A stretch of DNA of 64,000 bases from Pseudoalteromonas rubra. Lineage in GTDB: Bacteria; Pseudomonadota; Gammaproteobacteria; Enterobacterales; Alteromonadaceae. The position numbers and the translations under genes are program-made. The notes beneath the pieces are model-generated. The model saw nothing but the letters and a program-made list of their open reading frames with translations. It was not told the DNA's origin and did no database searches. This document shows, piece after piece, positions 36,032 to 45,963 of this stretch. The stretch is taken from assembly GCF_005886805.2 (NCBI RefSeq), contig NZ_CP045430.1, positions 1,178,001 through 1,242,000 on the forward strand, in the 5' to 3' direction. Numbering within the stretch: position 1 is the first letter of the stretch; each line of letters opens with the position of its first letter.

Positions 36032-38203
36032 CTACTGAGCAAGTTGCTTATATTGACGTCGGTACGCATGTAACAGAGGTTCAGTGTAACCATTCGGTTG
36101 TGCCTTACCGTCAAGCACTAACGCCAGGGCAGCCGAAAACGCCAGATTGTCCGCCATATTTTCGCCACTCATAGGCACATAGTGAGGATCATGACTATTT
36201 TGCTCGTCAACAATGGTCGCCATACGGACAAACGTACGCTTAACCTGTTCTTCGGTACAAATGCCATGATGCAGCCAGTTGGCAATGTGCTGACTGGAAA
36301 TACGCAGAGTCGCTCTGTCTTCCATCAGGCCGATGTGATTAATGTCAGGGACTTTAGAACAGCCAATGCCCTGATCAATCCAGCGCACCACATAACCCAG
36401 AATGCCCTGCGCGTTGTTGTCCAGTTCAGTCTGAATATCCTCTTCGCTTAGCTGGCGCTCACCCAGCAATGGCGGTGTCAGCAGATCATCCAGGCTCGCC
36501 ATCTGGCGCTGTGCAATTTGCTGTTGTAATGTGGCCACTTTCACATCGTGATAGTGCATCGCATGCAAGGTGGCAGCTGTGGGTGAGGGCACCCAGGCGG
36601 TATTCGCACCGGATTTAGGGTGAGCTAGCTTTTGCTCCATCATTAGCGCCATTTTGTCTGGCATCGGCCACATACCTTTGCCTATTTGTGCCTTACCGAC
36701 AAACCCTGATGCCAGGCCTATATCTACGTTACGATCTTCATAAGCTGCTATCCAGGGTTGGGCTTTTATTTCGCCTTTAGGCAATACCGGACCTGCGAGC
36801 ATCGAAGTGTGAATTTCGTCGCCGGTTCTGTCTAAAAACCCGGTATTGATAAACACCACACGGGATTGAGCTGCATTGATGCAGGCCTGCAAATTAACCG
36901 AAGTACGGCGCTCTTCATCCATGATCCCCATTTTCAGGGTATTAGCAGGCAAACCCAGCAACTCTTCAACGGCATCGAACAACTCACCGGTAAAGGCAAC
37001 TTCTTCGGGGCCATGCATTTTGGGTTTAACGATATTGACACTTTGCGCACTGGAGTTTTTCAGTGCACCATCACCGTGCAGATCATGCAGCGCCGCAGTT
37101 GCGGTGATCACCGCGTCAACAATGCCCTCAAAGACTTCTTCTCCTTGCTCGTCTAAAATCGCCGGCGTGGTCATCAGGTGACCCACGTTACGCACAAACA
37201 TCATCGCCCGGCCCTTGAGCGTAAGCGATCCTCCATCAGGCGTCAGGTATGTCTTATCTGCGTTTAGCGAGCGCACAACGGATTGACCGCCTTTTACAAA
37301 CACCTCTTTGAGCGTGCCCTGCATCAGGCCCAGCCAATTGCGATAAACCTGCACTTTATCTTCGGCGTCTACCGCAGCCACTGAATCTTCACAATCCATA
37401 ATGGTAGTCAGGGCCGATTCCAGAATAATGTCTTTGATCCCGGCCTTATCAGCCTCTCCGATCGGATCCTGAGGATCGATTAGGATCTCAAAATGCAGAT
37501 CATTATGCTTAAACAACAGTGCCATCGGATTCTGTGGTTGTCCGTTATATCCGACAAACTGTGCGGGCTCCATCAACTTAACCTGACTGGAGTCATTGAG
37601 CGTGATGATCAGCTCACCCTGAACCACTGCGTAGTTGGTACTTTCAATATGAGAGCCATGCGCAAGCGGCAACATACGATCCAACAATTGGCGGCCATAA
37701 GCCATTACTTTAAAGCCGCGCACCGGGTTGTAAGCACTCGCGCGCTCCGCGCCGTCTTCTTCGGATAGTACGTCGGTACCATAGAGTGCGTCGTATAGAG
37801 AGCCCCAGCGGGCATTTGCCGCATTCAATGCAAAGCGAGCATTACTCACAGGCACCACCAGCTGAGGACCGGCGATACGGGCAATTTCGGGTTCAACCTG
37901 CGCTGTGGTAATGCTCTGTGCTTCAACCGCAGGCACCAAATAACCTATGTCGGTCAGAAATGTCCGATATTTTTCAGCATCCCAGCCAGGGTTGGCTAAA
38001 TGGTAGTCATCAATTTGCTTTTGCAATTTATCGCGCTTTTCCAACAGTGCACGGTTTTTGGGGGTGAGCGTACGAATAATATTGGCAAAGCCAGACCAGA
38101 AGTCGTCTGCGTTAATTCGGGTGCCAGGCAACAGCGCCTGATCGACAAAGTCAAACAGGCGCGTATCGATACGTAAACCGGCCTGTAAAATATGAGAGCT
38201 CAT
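36032..38203 (-). CDS. glcB: Malate synthase G
   Basis: The 723 residues match the usual length of the monomeric G isoform. The sequence carries the segment [34 protein letters not shown], and a closing [11 protein letters not shown]. It condenses glyoxylate and acetyl-CoA to malate in the cytoplasm. It diverges from the isocitrate lyase gene over 232 bp, so the two glyoxylate-shunt genes probably share a control region, allowing growth on acetate or fatty acids. Confidence 0.96.
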   Translation of the reverse strand: MSSHILQAGLRIDTRLFDFVDQALLPGTRINADDFWSGFANIIRTLTPKNRALLEKRDKLQKQIDDYHLANPGWDAEKYRTFLTDIGYLVPAVEAQSITTAQVEPEIARIAGPQLVVPVSNARFALNAANARWGSLYDALYGTDVLSEEDGAERASAYNPVRGFKVMAYGRQLLDRMLPLAHGSHIESTNYAVVQGELIITLNDSSQVKLMEPAQFVGYNGQPQNPMALLFKHNDLHFEILIDPQDPIGEADKAGIKDIILESALTTIMDCEDSVAAVDAEDKVQVYRNWLGLMQGTLKEVFVKGGQSVVRSLNADKTYLTPDGGSLTLKGRAMMFVRNVGHLMTTPAILDEQGEEVFEGIVDAVITATAALHDLHGDGALKNSSAQSVNIVKPKMHGPEEVAFTGELFDAVEELLGLPANTLKMGIMDEERRTSVNLQACINAAQSRVVFINTGFLDRTGDEIHTSMLAGPVLPKGEIKAQPWIAAYEDRNVDIGLASGFVGKAQIGKGMWPMPDKMALMMEQKLAHPKSGANTAWVPSPTAATLHAMHYHDVKVATLQQQIAQRQMASLDDLLTPPLLGERQLSEEDIQTELDNNAQGILGYVVRWIDQGIGCSKVPDINHIGLMEDRATLRISSQHIANWLHHGICTEEQVKRTFVRMATIVDEQNSHDPHYVPMSGENMADNLAFSAALALVLDGKAQPNGYTEPLLHAYRRQYKQLAQ

Positions 38204-38435
38204 GTGAGTGATCCTTGATCGGGTTTGAACGGGTCACTTTAAAATAAGCCAAATTCGGTAAAAACAAACCCCTTTTACCATTCACAATAAATATACTGGT
38301 AATAACAACTATAAATTTAAAAAATTCCACTGGTCGGTCTAGTGTTTATTTAAACGCCAGCAAGCACTCTCACACTCGCAACCTGGCGAACATACATAAA
38401 CCAGTTAGCTTAAACCCGTTCGAAGGAATTTTGTT

Positions 38436-40040
38436 ATGAGCAGTTATACCTCTCAAATTGATCGTCTTACTACACTGTGCCAGTCTCAGGGCAATGCATG
38501 GCAGGGCATTAACCCTGAATTTGCAACCCGCATGCATTTACAAAACCGCTTTAAAACGGGTCTGGATATCGCCAAATATACCGCAAAAATCATGCGCGAA
38601 GACATGGCGGCTTATGATGCTGACAGCAGTCAGTATACGCAGTCTCTGGGTTGCTGGCATGGCTTTACTGCTCAGCAAATGATGATGGCTATCAAACGTC
38701 ACAATAAAACCACTAAGCGCTCTTATGTATACCTGAGTGGCTGGATGGTCGCCGCGCTTCGCTCTGAATTCGGCCCGCTGCCTGATCAGAGTATGCACGA
38801 AAAAACCGCTGTGCCTAAACTGATTGAAGAGATCTACACCTTCTTAAAACAAGCCGATGCACGTGAACTCGACCACCTCTACAAGGCACTGGATGAAGCC
38901 AAGGCACAGGGCGGTGATGTGCAAGCAATCACAGCACAAATCGATAATTTTGAAACCCATGTGGTGCCTATCATTGCAGATATCGATGCCGGTTTTGGTA
39001 ACGAAGAAGCCACTTATCTGCTGGCCAAACAAATGATTGAAGCGGGTGCCTGTGCCATCCAGATTGAGAACCAGGTATCGGATGCCAAACAATGTGGCCA
39101 CCAGGCAGGTAAAGTCACAGTACCTCATGAAGACTTCCTGGCGAAAATTAATGCAGTACGTTACGCCTTCCTCGAGCTGGGCGTAGAAGAGGGCATTATT
39201 GTTGCCCGCACTGACTCTTTAGGTGCCAGCCTGACTCAGAAAATTCCGGTCTCGAAAACGCCTGGCGATCTGGCCAGCCAGTACAATGCGTTCCTGGATA
39301 CCACAGTGATCTCAAGCGTAGCCGACCTGGAAGAGGGAGATATGGTGATTAAACAGGAAGGTGAGCTGCGTAAGCCGGTGCGTCTCGACAATGGCCTGTA
39401 CCAATTTAAAGAAGGTACCGAAAAAGACCGCGTGGTACTCGATTGCGTTACCAGCTTACAATCAGGCGCCGATCTGTTGTGGATTGAAACCGAAAAGCCC
39501 AATGTAGAGCAAATTGCCGAGCTGGTTAACCGCGTGCGTGAGCAAGTACCGAACGCCAAACTGGTTTATAACAATTCTCCGTCATTCAACTGGACCCTGA
39601 AATTCCGTGAACAGGTTTATGCACAGTGGCAGGCACAGGGTAAAGACTTGTCTGCATATCCGGATCCCAGCCAAGATCCCAAAGCATTAATGGCACCAGA
39701 GCTGGATCAGTCAGAACTGGCAGCTGAAGCGGATACAAAAGTACGTACCTTCCAGCGTGATGGGGCTGCTCAGGCCGGTATTTTCCATCACCTGATCACT
39801 TTACCTACGTATCACACAGCGGCACTGAGTACCGACATTCTTGCAGAAGGCTATTTTGGCGACCTGGGTATGCTTGCATACGTCCGCGATGTTCAAAGAC
39901 AAGAGATCCGCCGCGAACAAGCGTCAGTGAAGCATCAGGATCTGGCAGGCTCTAACATAGGTGATACGCACAAAGAGTACTTCAGCGGTGAGAATGCGCT
40001 GAAAGCCGGTGGCGAAGCCAACACCATGAACCAGTTTTAA
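38436..40040 (+). CDS. aceA: Isocitrate lyase, large form
   Basis: The 534-residue protein is the longer isoform found in several marine gammaproteobacteria and pseudomonads. The catalytic loop is K-Q-C-G-H (C220), and metal- and substrate-binding segments I-I-A-D-I-D-A-G-F-G-N and I-V-A-R-T-D-S are clear. It cleaves isocitrate to succinate and glyoxylate, feeding malate synthase. A GAAGGA site precedes the ATG, and a strong terminator follows at 40065. Confidence 0.96.
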   Translation: MSSYTSQIDRLTTLCQSQGNAWQGINPEFATRMHLQNRFKTGLDIAKYTAKIMREDMAAYDADSSQYTQSLGCWHGFTAQQMMMAIKRHNKTTKRSYVYLSGWMVAALRSEFGPLPDQSMHEKTAVPKLIEEIYTFLKQADARELDHLYKALDEAKAQGGDVQAITAQIDNFETHVVPIIADIDAGFGNEEATYLLAKQMIEAGACAIQIENQVSDAKQCGHQAGKVTVPHEDFLAKINAVRYAFLELGVEEGIIVARTDSLGASLTQKIPVSKTPGDLASQYNAFLDTTVISSVADLEEGDMVIKQEGELRKPVRLDNGLYQFKEGTEKDRVVLDCVTSLQSGADLLWIETEKPNVEQIAELVNRVREQVPNAKLVYNNSPSFNWTLKFREQVYAQWQAQGKDLSAYPDPSQDPKALMAPELDQSELAAEADTKVRTFQRDGAAQAGIFHHLITLPTYHTAALSTDILAEGYFGDLGMLAYVRDVQRQEIRREQASVKHQDLAGSNIGDTHKEYFSGENALKAGGEANTMNQF

Positions 40041-40064
40041 TTGTCATAAAGTTCCTTAATCAAG

Positions 40065-40087
40065 CAAGGGCCTCCGGGCCCTTTTTT
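40065..40087 (+). terminator. Terminator of aceA
   Basis: AAGGGCC / GGGCCCTT form a tight stem around TCC, followed by a run of T. It lies 25 bp past the stop. Confidence 0.85.
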
Positions 40088-40156
40088 AGATCAAGTTTTT
40101 ACCAGCTTTGGGGCGTCACGGTTGCCTATGCTCCCAACTCCCCACATCGAGAGTCA

Positions 40157-40321
40157 ATGCTCAGCGAGCTGACTTCTATTATTACCAGCCAGATAAATGA
40201 CGGATCAACATTTTACCTGCGCGGGCAATCGAGATCAGGATTTTATCAGCAAAGCGTTATTCAGGAGTTTTCCGATAAAAAAAGCGAAAAGAAGCAGGTT
40301 GTACACCCAGTTTCGGTTTAA
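40157..40321 (+). CDS. Possible 54-residue protein or gene remnant
   Basis: An ATG with a GAGAG site starts a 54-residue frame (M-L-S-E-L-T-S-I-I-T, then F-Y-L-R-G-Q-S-R-S-G-F-Y). The composition is protein-like. The same frame stays open for about 20 codons upstream (T-V-A-Y-A-P), as if this were the tail of a longer gene that lost its front. I recognise no family. Confidence 0.3.
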   Translation: MLSELTSIITSQINDGSTFYLRGQSRSGFYQQSVIQEFSDKKSEKKQVVHPVSV

Positions 40322-40394
40322 AAAGTGGTAAAAACCACGCATTTTTAGCTGAAAAATTCGACTAGACGCAATAATAAACACGCCTTAGGCCACA

Positions 40395-40500
40395 TTTTTA
40401 CTAACTCCGGTGTCCATAAATCAAATTTTTACTAAGTCAGCATCGAGATAAAACAAAATTTTACTAACTAGACAAACAACAAATCATTTTTTTACCAACT
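40395..40500 (+). repeat. Four helically phased TTTTTACTAACT boxes (candidate initiator-binding array)
   Basis: The 12-mer or close variants start at 40395, 40426, 40458 and 40489, at steps of 31, 32 and 31 bp, that is three helical turns. All are in the same orientation. A weaker copy, TTTTTACCAGCT, is at 40096. The same 12-mer occurs around the chromid origin at 54400-54775 and upstream of tus. The array sits directly upstream of the sensor kinase gene that starts at 40590. Confidence 0.7.
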
Positions 40501-40589
40501 CAGCAAACTGTAAACCCCCTTTACAACTCCATAATTGCACCACAATTATTTCATACTCTGAAAAAAGTCTTATGTGCCACTTAAAAATT

Positions 40590-42686
40590 ATGAAAAAAAT
40601 ACTGCTTCAATCAGCTTTTGCGTTACTCAGTATAGTCTCTGTAAATGCTCAGGCTACCAGCTCGACAATCACTTTGCAGGAAATCAAAAAGCTTGAACTA
40701 TCGGGCAATTACGAGCAAGCACTCAGCAGTCTGACCCCGTTTTATAACCATGCAGACTCACAAAAGCAATTGAATGCGCGCTTTCTTGAAGCATACATCT
40801 ATCGGAAAAAAGGCAGCCACCAGCAGGCCGTTGATAAGCTTGAAAACCTGCATAGAAAGTTTCAATTGGATAATGAAAACCAGTTTCAACTTTATAAGGA
40901 GTTAGGTATTAATTATCGGCGGATGGGCAAGTTAGAACTAGCAGAAAAAAATTACAGACTGGCACTAGAAACTGCTAAAGCGATGAATAACAAAGACTTG
41001 ATAGGTCAGAGTTATTCTAATTTGGGTACTCTATACGATTTCAGAAATGAACTCGCTGTTGGCATGCAGTTCCAGTTAAAAGCCAGAGATGCTCTGAAAG
41101 GCAGTCAAAATCACGGTATTGTTGCAAACAACTACTACAACCTGGGTGACATGGCAGTTCGCTTCAATGATCTTGAGCAGGCTGAGTTCTTTTTTACTAA
41201 GGCATTAATCGCAGATAAAAAAGCGGGTGAACTTAACCATATTGCCGGCACTGCATTACGGCTTGCTCAGGTGACCTTCAAACGAAAAAACTACTTACAG
41301 GCAGTTGAAAAAACCACTGAGGCAATTGAACTACTTGAGCAAATTCCAGCCAATGTCAGCCTAGCCCGTGCACATCAGCAACTCAGTCAAGCCTATATAA
41401 AACTTGAAAAGGGAGTTCAGGCAGAAGAACATGCGAAACTCGCAATGCACTATGCCTCTCAAAGCGATAACGTGATCCAAACTTTTCACGCTCACGTCAA
41501 CATGGCAAGAGCGTACTTTTATCAAAAAAAGCCTGAGCTCGCGCAACCACACTATGAATGGTTGACACGTTTTATGGCAAAAGAAAGTGTGAATGATTAC
41601 CTATCTCAGCATTATTATAATCTGAAAGCCAAATTTGACTTTCAGCAAGGTCGTCATCAGGAAGCATATGAAGCTCTGAGTCAGGCAAATACTTTTTTTG
41701 CCCAAAATATTGAAAAAGCCAACTCTGAGCAGGCACTTACCCACAAGCGCACCATAGATACGGTGATGCAGCAGCAACGTCTGGATGACTCAGAACATCA
41801 CCGCAAGCTGACGGAAAGCCAGTTACGCAATGCGCAGCTCATGCAGCGTATGTGGCTATTTGTTGCCCTGACCTGCTTATTGCTGGGTATTTTAATCAGT
41901 TATATTTTGTATAGTAAAAATAAAACGGCACGCCTGAAAGCCAACCTGTATCAACAGAACCTCAAACAAAAAGATCAAATGCTGGCCGACATTTCTCACG
42001 AACTAAGAACCCCGTTGAGTGTACTCAAACTGCATATTGAGGCTTTGGAATATAACCTGCTTGATGACGATACTCTGGCATACAGCAAAATCAATGAGAA
42101 AATATCCCAGCTTAATCACCTGATCTCAGACGTTTATCAACTTTCTCAGGCTGATAACCAGGCCATGGTCGTCAATAACCAACCTTATTGCACCCGAACG
42201 CTTGCCGACAGTTACTGTTATGATATTAAGCGGCTGGTGAAAAGCAATGGGTTGCATTTTAGTGCCGATATTTCGATCCCAACAGGTGCCAGTGTATTAA
42301 TAGACAAACCCAAACTGGACAGAGTCATAGATAACCTGGCAAAAAATGCCTGCTTGTACACAGACAAGCCAGGCCAGGTGCGTGTAAAAATTCGACAAAA
42401 CTGTGAAGGGTTAATCATTCAATTGGAAGACTCATCTCCTGGCGTATCAGACAATGAGAAACCACGCTTGTTCGAGCGGTTATACCGAGTAGAAAGCTCA
42501 CGAAGTCGCGCAACAGGCGGGTCAGGTCTGGGACTATCTTTATGTAAAAGCCTGGTGGAATCCATGTCAGGCGAAATTGAGCTCAGGGATAGCAGACTAG
42601 GGGGCCTATCTGTGCGGGTTACATTGCGACAAGTAGCGTCTGAATTACCAGCCAAAAAGCACAGCAGCAGTCAGGTCAATGCATGA
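40590..42686 (+). CDS. Sensor histidine kinase with periplasmic TPR domain
   Basis: I use the ATG at 40590, which starts a signal peptide (M-K-K-I-L-L-Q-S-A-F, cut near A-Q-A). The product has 698 residues. Residues about 30-380 hold seven or so tetratricopeptide repeats and should be periplasmic. A coiled segment and a transmembrane helix (M-W-L-F-V-A-L-T-C-L-L-L) follow at about 420-440. Then come the phosphoacceptor box D-I-S-H-E-L-R-T-P-L (H470), the N box D-N-L-A-K-N-A and the G box G-G-S-G-L-G-L-S. No response regulator is adjacent. The BaeR-like regulator at 47540 is the nearest candidate partner. Confidence 0.87.
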   Translation: MKKILLQSAFALLSIVSVNAQATSSTITLQEIKKLELSGNYEQALSSLTPFYNHADSQKQLNARFLEAYIYRKKGSHQQAVDKLENLHRKFQLDNENQFQLYKELGINYRRMGKLELAEKNYRLALETAKAMNNKDLIGQSYSNLGTLYDFRNELAVGMQFQLKARDALKGSQNHGIVANNYYNLGDMAVRFNDLEQAEFFFTKALIADKKAGELNHIAGTALRLAQVTFKRKNYLQAVEKTTEAIELLEQIPANVSLARAHQQLSQAYIKLEKGVQAEEHAKLAMHYASQSDNVIQTFHAHVNMARAYFYQKKPELAQPHYEWLTRFMAKESVNDYLSQHYYNLKAKFDFQQGRHQEAYEALSQANTFFAQNIEKANSEQALTHKRTIDTVMQQQRLDDSEHHRKLTESQLRNAQLMQRMWLFVALTCLLLGILISYILYSKNKTARLKANLYQQNLKQKDQMLADISHELRTPLSVLKLHIEALEYNLLDDDTLAYSKINEKISQLNHLISDVYQLSQADNQAMVVNNQPYCTRTLADSYCYDIKRLVKSNGLHFSADISIPTGASVLIDKPKLDRVIDNLAKNACLYTDKPGQVRVKIRQNCEGLIIQLEDSSPGVSDNEKPRLFERLYRVESSRSRATGGSGLGLSLCKSLVESMSGEIELRDSRLGGLSVRVTLRQVASELPAKKHSSSQVNA

Positions 42687-43350
42687 TCTAATCATAAATC
42701 AGGTCGCCATGTATCTGACGACCTAATCAATCCGCAGTGAGTCTCAGCTTTGCGTTTACTTTGACAAAAATCGCACCAGAGTAGCAACCCTGTATTTTTC
42801 TGATATTTAATGGCTTGTACGTCACTGCCAAACCTCTATACATTGCACTACTGACTTACAGCACCAGCTGGGCATGATGGTGTTGTAAGTCCCTTCGACA
42901 AGTTTTATTTCATGCTGATTCAGAAGGGTATCAGGCAGCCCGTGACTCTTTTTCATACTAACTTTGCTCACTGTCTGATTGTTATAGCAACACACCCAAG
43001 GCTTGCAGACACAGCAACCTATGCACCAGCCAGTTCAACCAAACGACAAAAACTAACATCATTGTCGCTCATGAGCTCCCTCCGTTAAAGTGTGCAGGCT
43101 GGAATCAACCATAAGGTATAGATGATTGTCATTTATTATCTGTGGGTATGACTGGCAGAATTATTTAAGTACCAAAGAAACCCTATTGATAATCGTCACC
43201 AGAAAAACCATGTCCATTTCTTGCACACCACATAAACAATACAAATTAATCTTTTCTTAACTGCTCCGATCAGAGAGAACACAAGATGGCCTCCATTTTC
43301 TTTCCACAATGATTGGTTTTAATAAGCAATATACACGGGAGGAATAGTCT
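42687..43350. other. Gene-free stretch
   Basis: I see no credible gene in these 664 bp. An imperfect hairpin (AGGTCG / CGACCT) lies about 15 bp after the kinase stop but lacks a T run. The last 60 bp hold the promoter region and a GGGAGGA ribosome-binding site of the next gene. Confidence 0.35.
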
Positions 43351-43830
43351 ATGACACAGCGTACTATGAAACACAATGAATGGGTAAAAATTGTTGAATC
43401 CAGACATCGTCAAAAAAAGCAAAACACGACAGTAAAAACCACATTACCAATCTGGTCTATGTTACTGGGTGGCTTTATCATTCTTTCTGCTGCATGGTCT
43501 TATTTTGTTGATAGCTCATCTGAAGAAGTTCAGATCGCAGCGATTGATTCAAGCGCCCAAAAACGTATTACGCGCTACTTTTCTAAGCAGTTCATGATGG
43601 GCAGCTGGAAATTCAATAATATTGATTTTAAAAGCGGCGAGCTAAATGTATTTATTCAGATCCCAACCAAATTGGCGATGTCTAAAAATGAAGTTAAGGA
43701 ATATATCCGCAACTCATTATGTCCTGCAGCCAACAGTCGAGTGTGGCAAGATGTACAAAATAACGACATGTATATTTATTTATATACAGACATGCCTCGC
43801 AGGGGCGAGTACGCTTTGTGTAATAGCTGA
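43351..43830 (+). CDS. Single-pass membrane protein of unknown function
   Basis: The 159-residue product has a basic cytoplasmic N-terminus (R-H-R-Q-K-K-Q-N), one membrane helix (W-S-M-L-L-G-G-F-I-I-L-S-A-A-W) at about residues 34-52, and a periplasmic part of about 105 residues with two cysteines (S-L-C-P, A-L-C-N). The layout suggests a bitopic envelope protein. I recognise no family. Its original terminator has been split by an insertion sequence. Confidence 0.6.
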   Translation: MTQRTMKHNEWVKIVESRHRQKKQNTTVKTTLPIWSMLLGGFIILSAAWSYFVDSSSEEVQIAAIDSSAQKRITRYFSKQFMMGSWKFNNIDFKSGELNVFIQIPTKLAMSKNEVKEYIRNSLCPAANSRVWQDVQNNDMYIYLYTDMPRRGEYALCNS

Positions 43831-43849
43831 TCATACGTAAATAAAAAGG

Positions 43850-43860
43850 GGCCTGATGGC
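43850..43860. repeat. 11-bp target-site duplication, left
   Basis: GGCCTGATGGC directly precedes the insertion sequence and is repeated at 45290-45300 directly after it. Confidence 0.9.
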
Positions 43861-45289
43861 TAATGCCAGTCAGTTAAGCTGACTGGCATTGTTTTTTCTA
43901 GCTGGGTACTTACTTGGCTTTGGTTTTATGGCTCGAGGATAGACCCGATCTTCTCGTCGTGTCGGCAGCTCAAAGTGACCCAATGTTTGTATTAACATCT
44001 CATAGTGTTTTGGGATGTTTCCCGGGCTGGCGAGGGGGAGTCGCCCTAAGTAACTTAATATCGCGTTGGCGCAATTACTAAAGCTTAATTGGTTGGCCCA
44101 TATTCCTTTACGAGATGCCGCTTGAGTCATCACCTGACGCAGCAAGTTGTACCCCAGGAGTAAGCCCCACAGCTCTTGCTCAACCATATCTGATTTTTTG
44201 CTTCTCAGCGTATATTCATTGTTTAAAAGTGTCTGCTTGATTTCTCTATAACCCAATTCTATTTCCCAGCGGTGGCTGTAAAGCTCAACTATTTCTTCTC
44301 CAGGAAACCTCTGTGCATCTATCATCGATGTGAGTATTTGATATTCTTTGTTTTTAATTTTCTTCGTCACTAGCCGAGCTTCTACATAAGCAGGTAAATC
44401 AGGTGATTGCTTATGAGATTGTGGAGTTGTTTTCAAGCGCACCAACTTGTCTAAGCGACCATTAGATTTAATCACTTCAAACTGAAGCCCTTTCTTAACC
44501 GGTATTAACCAGTGCCTCTGCGTGCCATGTGTTTGCCATTGGTGGAGTAGGTTTAGTGAGTAGAACCCTTTATCGAACATCGTGAGGCTGTGGTCTGGCG
44601 TGGTGCCAACTAATTTGTCTGCCAGCTTCATTTCATTGGTTTTATATCCGCTGAACGCACTGCTGATAAGTTGATGGCTGGTCAGCTCCATATGACACAC
44701 CATCCGAATTTGGGGAAAAGCGGTTTCACCATGCTGATTGCTGGGGGAACCAAAACGTTCACGATTTTCAGGCGTGTCTTGAGCTCGCCAAGTAACACCG
44801 TCGACGGCCAGAAGGTTTAACCCGCACCAAGTTTCAAAGTTTGCTTGCTGATAATAGTGCGCAGCCATCATTTCAAAGGCATTTTTGACACTGTCTTTAC
44901 CGAGTCTTCGCCTCCCCTGAACAAGTGCGCTTGGGGCGATTAATTTGTTATCTCCAGGCAGAGCAATTTCCATGTGGGAAGCTAAATCCCAAACTGACTG
45001 TTGGCGAAAGAAGCTCATACCAATCACAGTCCACATCACAGCCTCAAGTGGAAGTCTGCGTTTTCTGATAGTTGCAACGCCAGCGCGTTGAAAGGCTTGC
45101 TCCAGTATTTCTGCATCCAGAAAGTGATTAAGCTTTTCAAAGGTAACACTTTCGGGCAGTTGCTCAAACGCACTGCAAAAGGCTTGTTCTAAAGACATAA
45201 AAAAATCCAATATCAGAAATGATATTGGATTTTGAAGCCTTTAAAAGATCGGTCAACTGATCTATTTAATTCTTAACTGATCGGCATTA
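43861..45289 (-). mobile_element. IS4-family insertion sequence, complete, 1,429 bp
   Basis: The ends are inverted repeats, TAATGCCAGTCAGTTAAG on the left and TAATGCCGATCAGTTAAG on the reversed right end, matching at 16 of 18 positions. An 11-bp duplication flanks the element. One intact transposase gene fills it. The left end also folds into a hairpin (AATGCCAGTCAG / CTGACTGGCATT) followed by GTTTTTT, which should stop transcripts entering from the neighbouring gene. Removing the element and one duplicate restores a perfect terminator (AAAAAGGGGCC TGAT GGCCCCTTTTT), so the insertion is recent. Confidence 0.92.
43870..45210 (-). CDS. IS4-family DDE transposase
   Basis: The 446-residue protein has the expected catalytic residues: D137 (L-L-A-V-D-G-V-T-W), D213 (M-F-D-K-G-F-Y) and E318. 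E318 sits in the IS4 signature Y-x2-R-x3-E-x6-K, here Y311, R314, E318 and K325. The reading frame is intact and ends inside the left inverted repeat. It should carry out cut-and-paste transposition through hairpin intermediates. No passenger genes are present. Confidence 0.93.
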   Translation of the reverse strand: MDFFMSLEQAFCSAFEQLPESVTFEKLNHFLDAEILEQAFQRAGVATIRKRRLPLEAVMWTVIGMSFFRQQSVWDLASHMEIALPGDNKLIAPSALVQGRRRLGKDSVKNAFEMMAAHYYQQANFETWCGLNLLAVDGVTWRAQDTPENRERFGSPSNQHGETAFPQIRMVCHMELTSHQLISSAFSGYKTNEMKLADKLVGTTPDHSLTMFDKGFYSLNLLHQWQTHGTQRHWLIPVKKGLQFEVIKSNGRLDKLVRLKTTPQSHKQSPDLPAYVEARLVTKKIKNKEYQILTSMIDAQRFPGEEIVELYSHRWEIELGYREIKQTLLNNEYTLRSKKSDMVEQELWGLLLGYNLLRQVMTQAASRKGIWANQLSFSNCANAILSYLGRLPLASPGNIPKHYEMLIQTLGHFELPTRREDRVYPRAIKPKPSKYPARKNNASQLN

Positions 45290-45300
45290 GGCCTGATGGC
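45290..45300. repeat. 11-bp target-site duplication, right
   Basis: This second copy of GGCCTGATGGC is followed by CCCTTTTT, the remaining arm and T run of the interrupted terminator. Confidence 0.9.
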
Positions 45301-45521
45301 CCCTTTTTATTGTCTTAAATATCAGGTTAACGTCATTTATCTACTAAAAAATAAAACCATAACTTAACAGCTACATCGAAAACTACTCTATATCTGCGGA
45401 AGGTGCGCTCCAGACTAGAGCAAGGACCATAAGCGGAAGGGCTGGAAAGTAATAACGCTTAAGACTGGGCGCATTACACAGCTTATTAAATTACCTGATA
45501 CTAAAAATGCCACCTGCTTAT

Positions 45522-45860
45522 TTATCGATAAACGTTGATAGCCTGAACTTTCGGGTAACTCGTTCCAAAGCCCGAAAAGCAACCATTTCCGAATATCGCA
45601 ATATTTCTACCGGCCATAAACGCGGCTAGCAACGTAGAATAATGTCTCTTTCCACTTTCTGTATTGGTATCTATCCAGACAATTTGTTTTTGAGCACAGC
45701 CTATGCTGTTGGCATCGTTTGCAGTTATATAAACCCTCACACCCATGGGCTCTGAGTTTATAAAGTCGACACGTGCACTTCTATCTTTTGTTACCCAGCC
45801 CGAAGAGAGCGCGCTAAAACTTGTTACGGCGAATAAAGCGCCAAAAATTGCTTTTTTCAA
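45522..45860 (-). CDS. Small secreted protein, paralogue of the gene at 6185
   Basis: The product is 112 residues with a signal peptide ending near A-L-S-S. The mature part resembles the protein at 6185-6520 in length, in two cysteine-bearing segments (S-I-G-C-A and G-N-G-C-F) and in the Y-S-T-L-L-A-A-F-M-A-G-R segment. Sequence identity is low by eye. No family name is known to me. It is a single gene with its own AT-rich upstream region. Confidence 0.62.
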   Translation of the reverse strand: MKKAIFGALFAVTSFSALSSGWVTKDRSARVDFINSEPMGVRVYITANDANSIGCAQKQIVWIDTNTESGKRHYSTLLAAFMAGRNIAIFGNGCFSGFGTSYPKVQAINVYR

Positions 45861-45963
45861 AATTGTTCCTTATTTATATTATCGACAAAGATTCGCAGAA
45901 AATAATATCGTAATTATAAAAGGTACACAAAATTAAAAGTGGTTGTTGTGACCTGATCGTCTA

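Noticed and set aside
42690..42735. Terminator after the sensor kinase gene
   Set aside because: AGGTCG / CGACCT can pair, but the loop is large and no T run follows.
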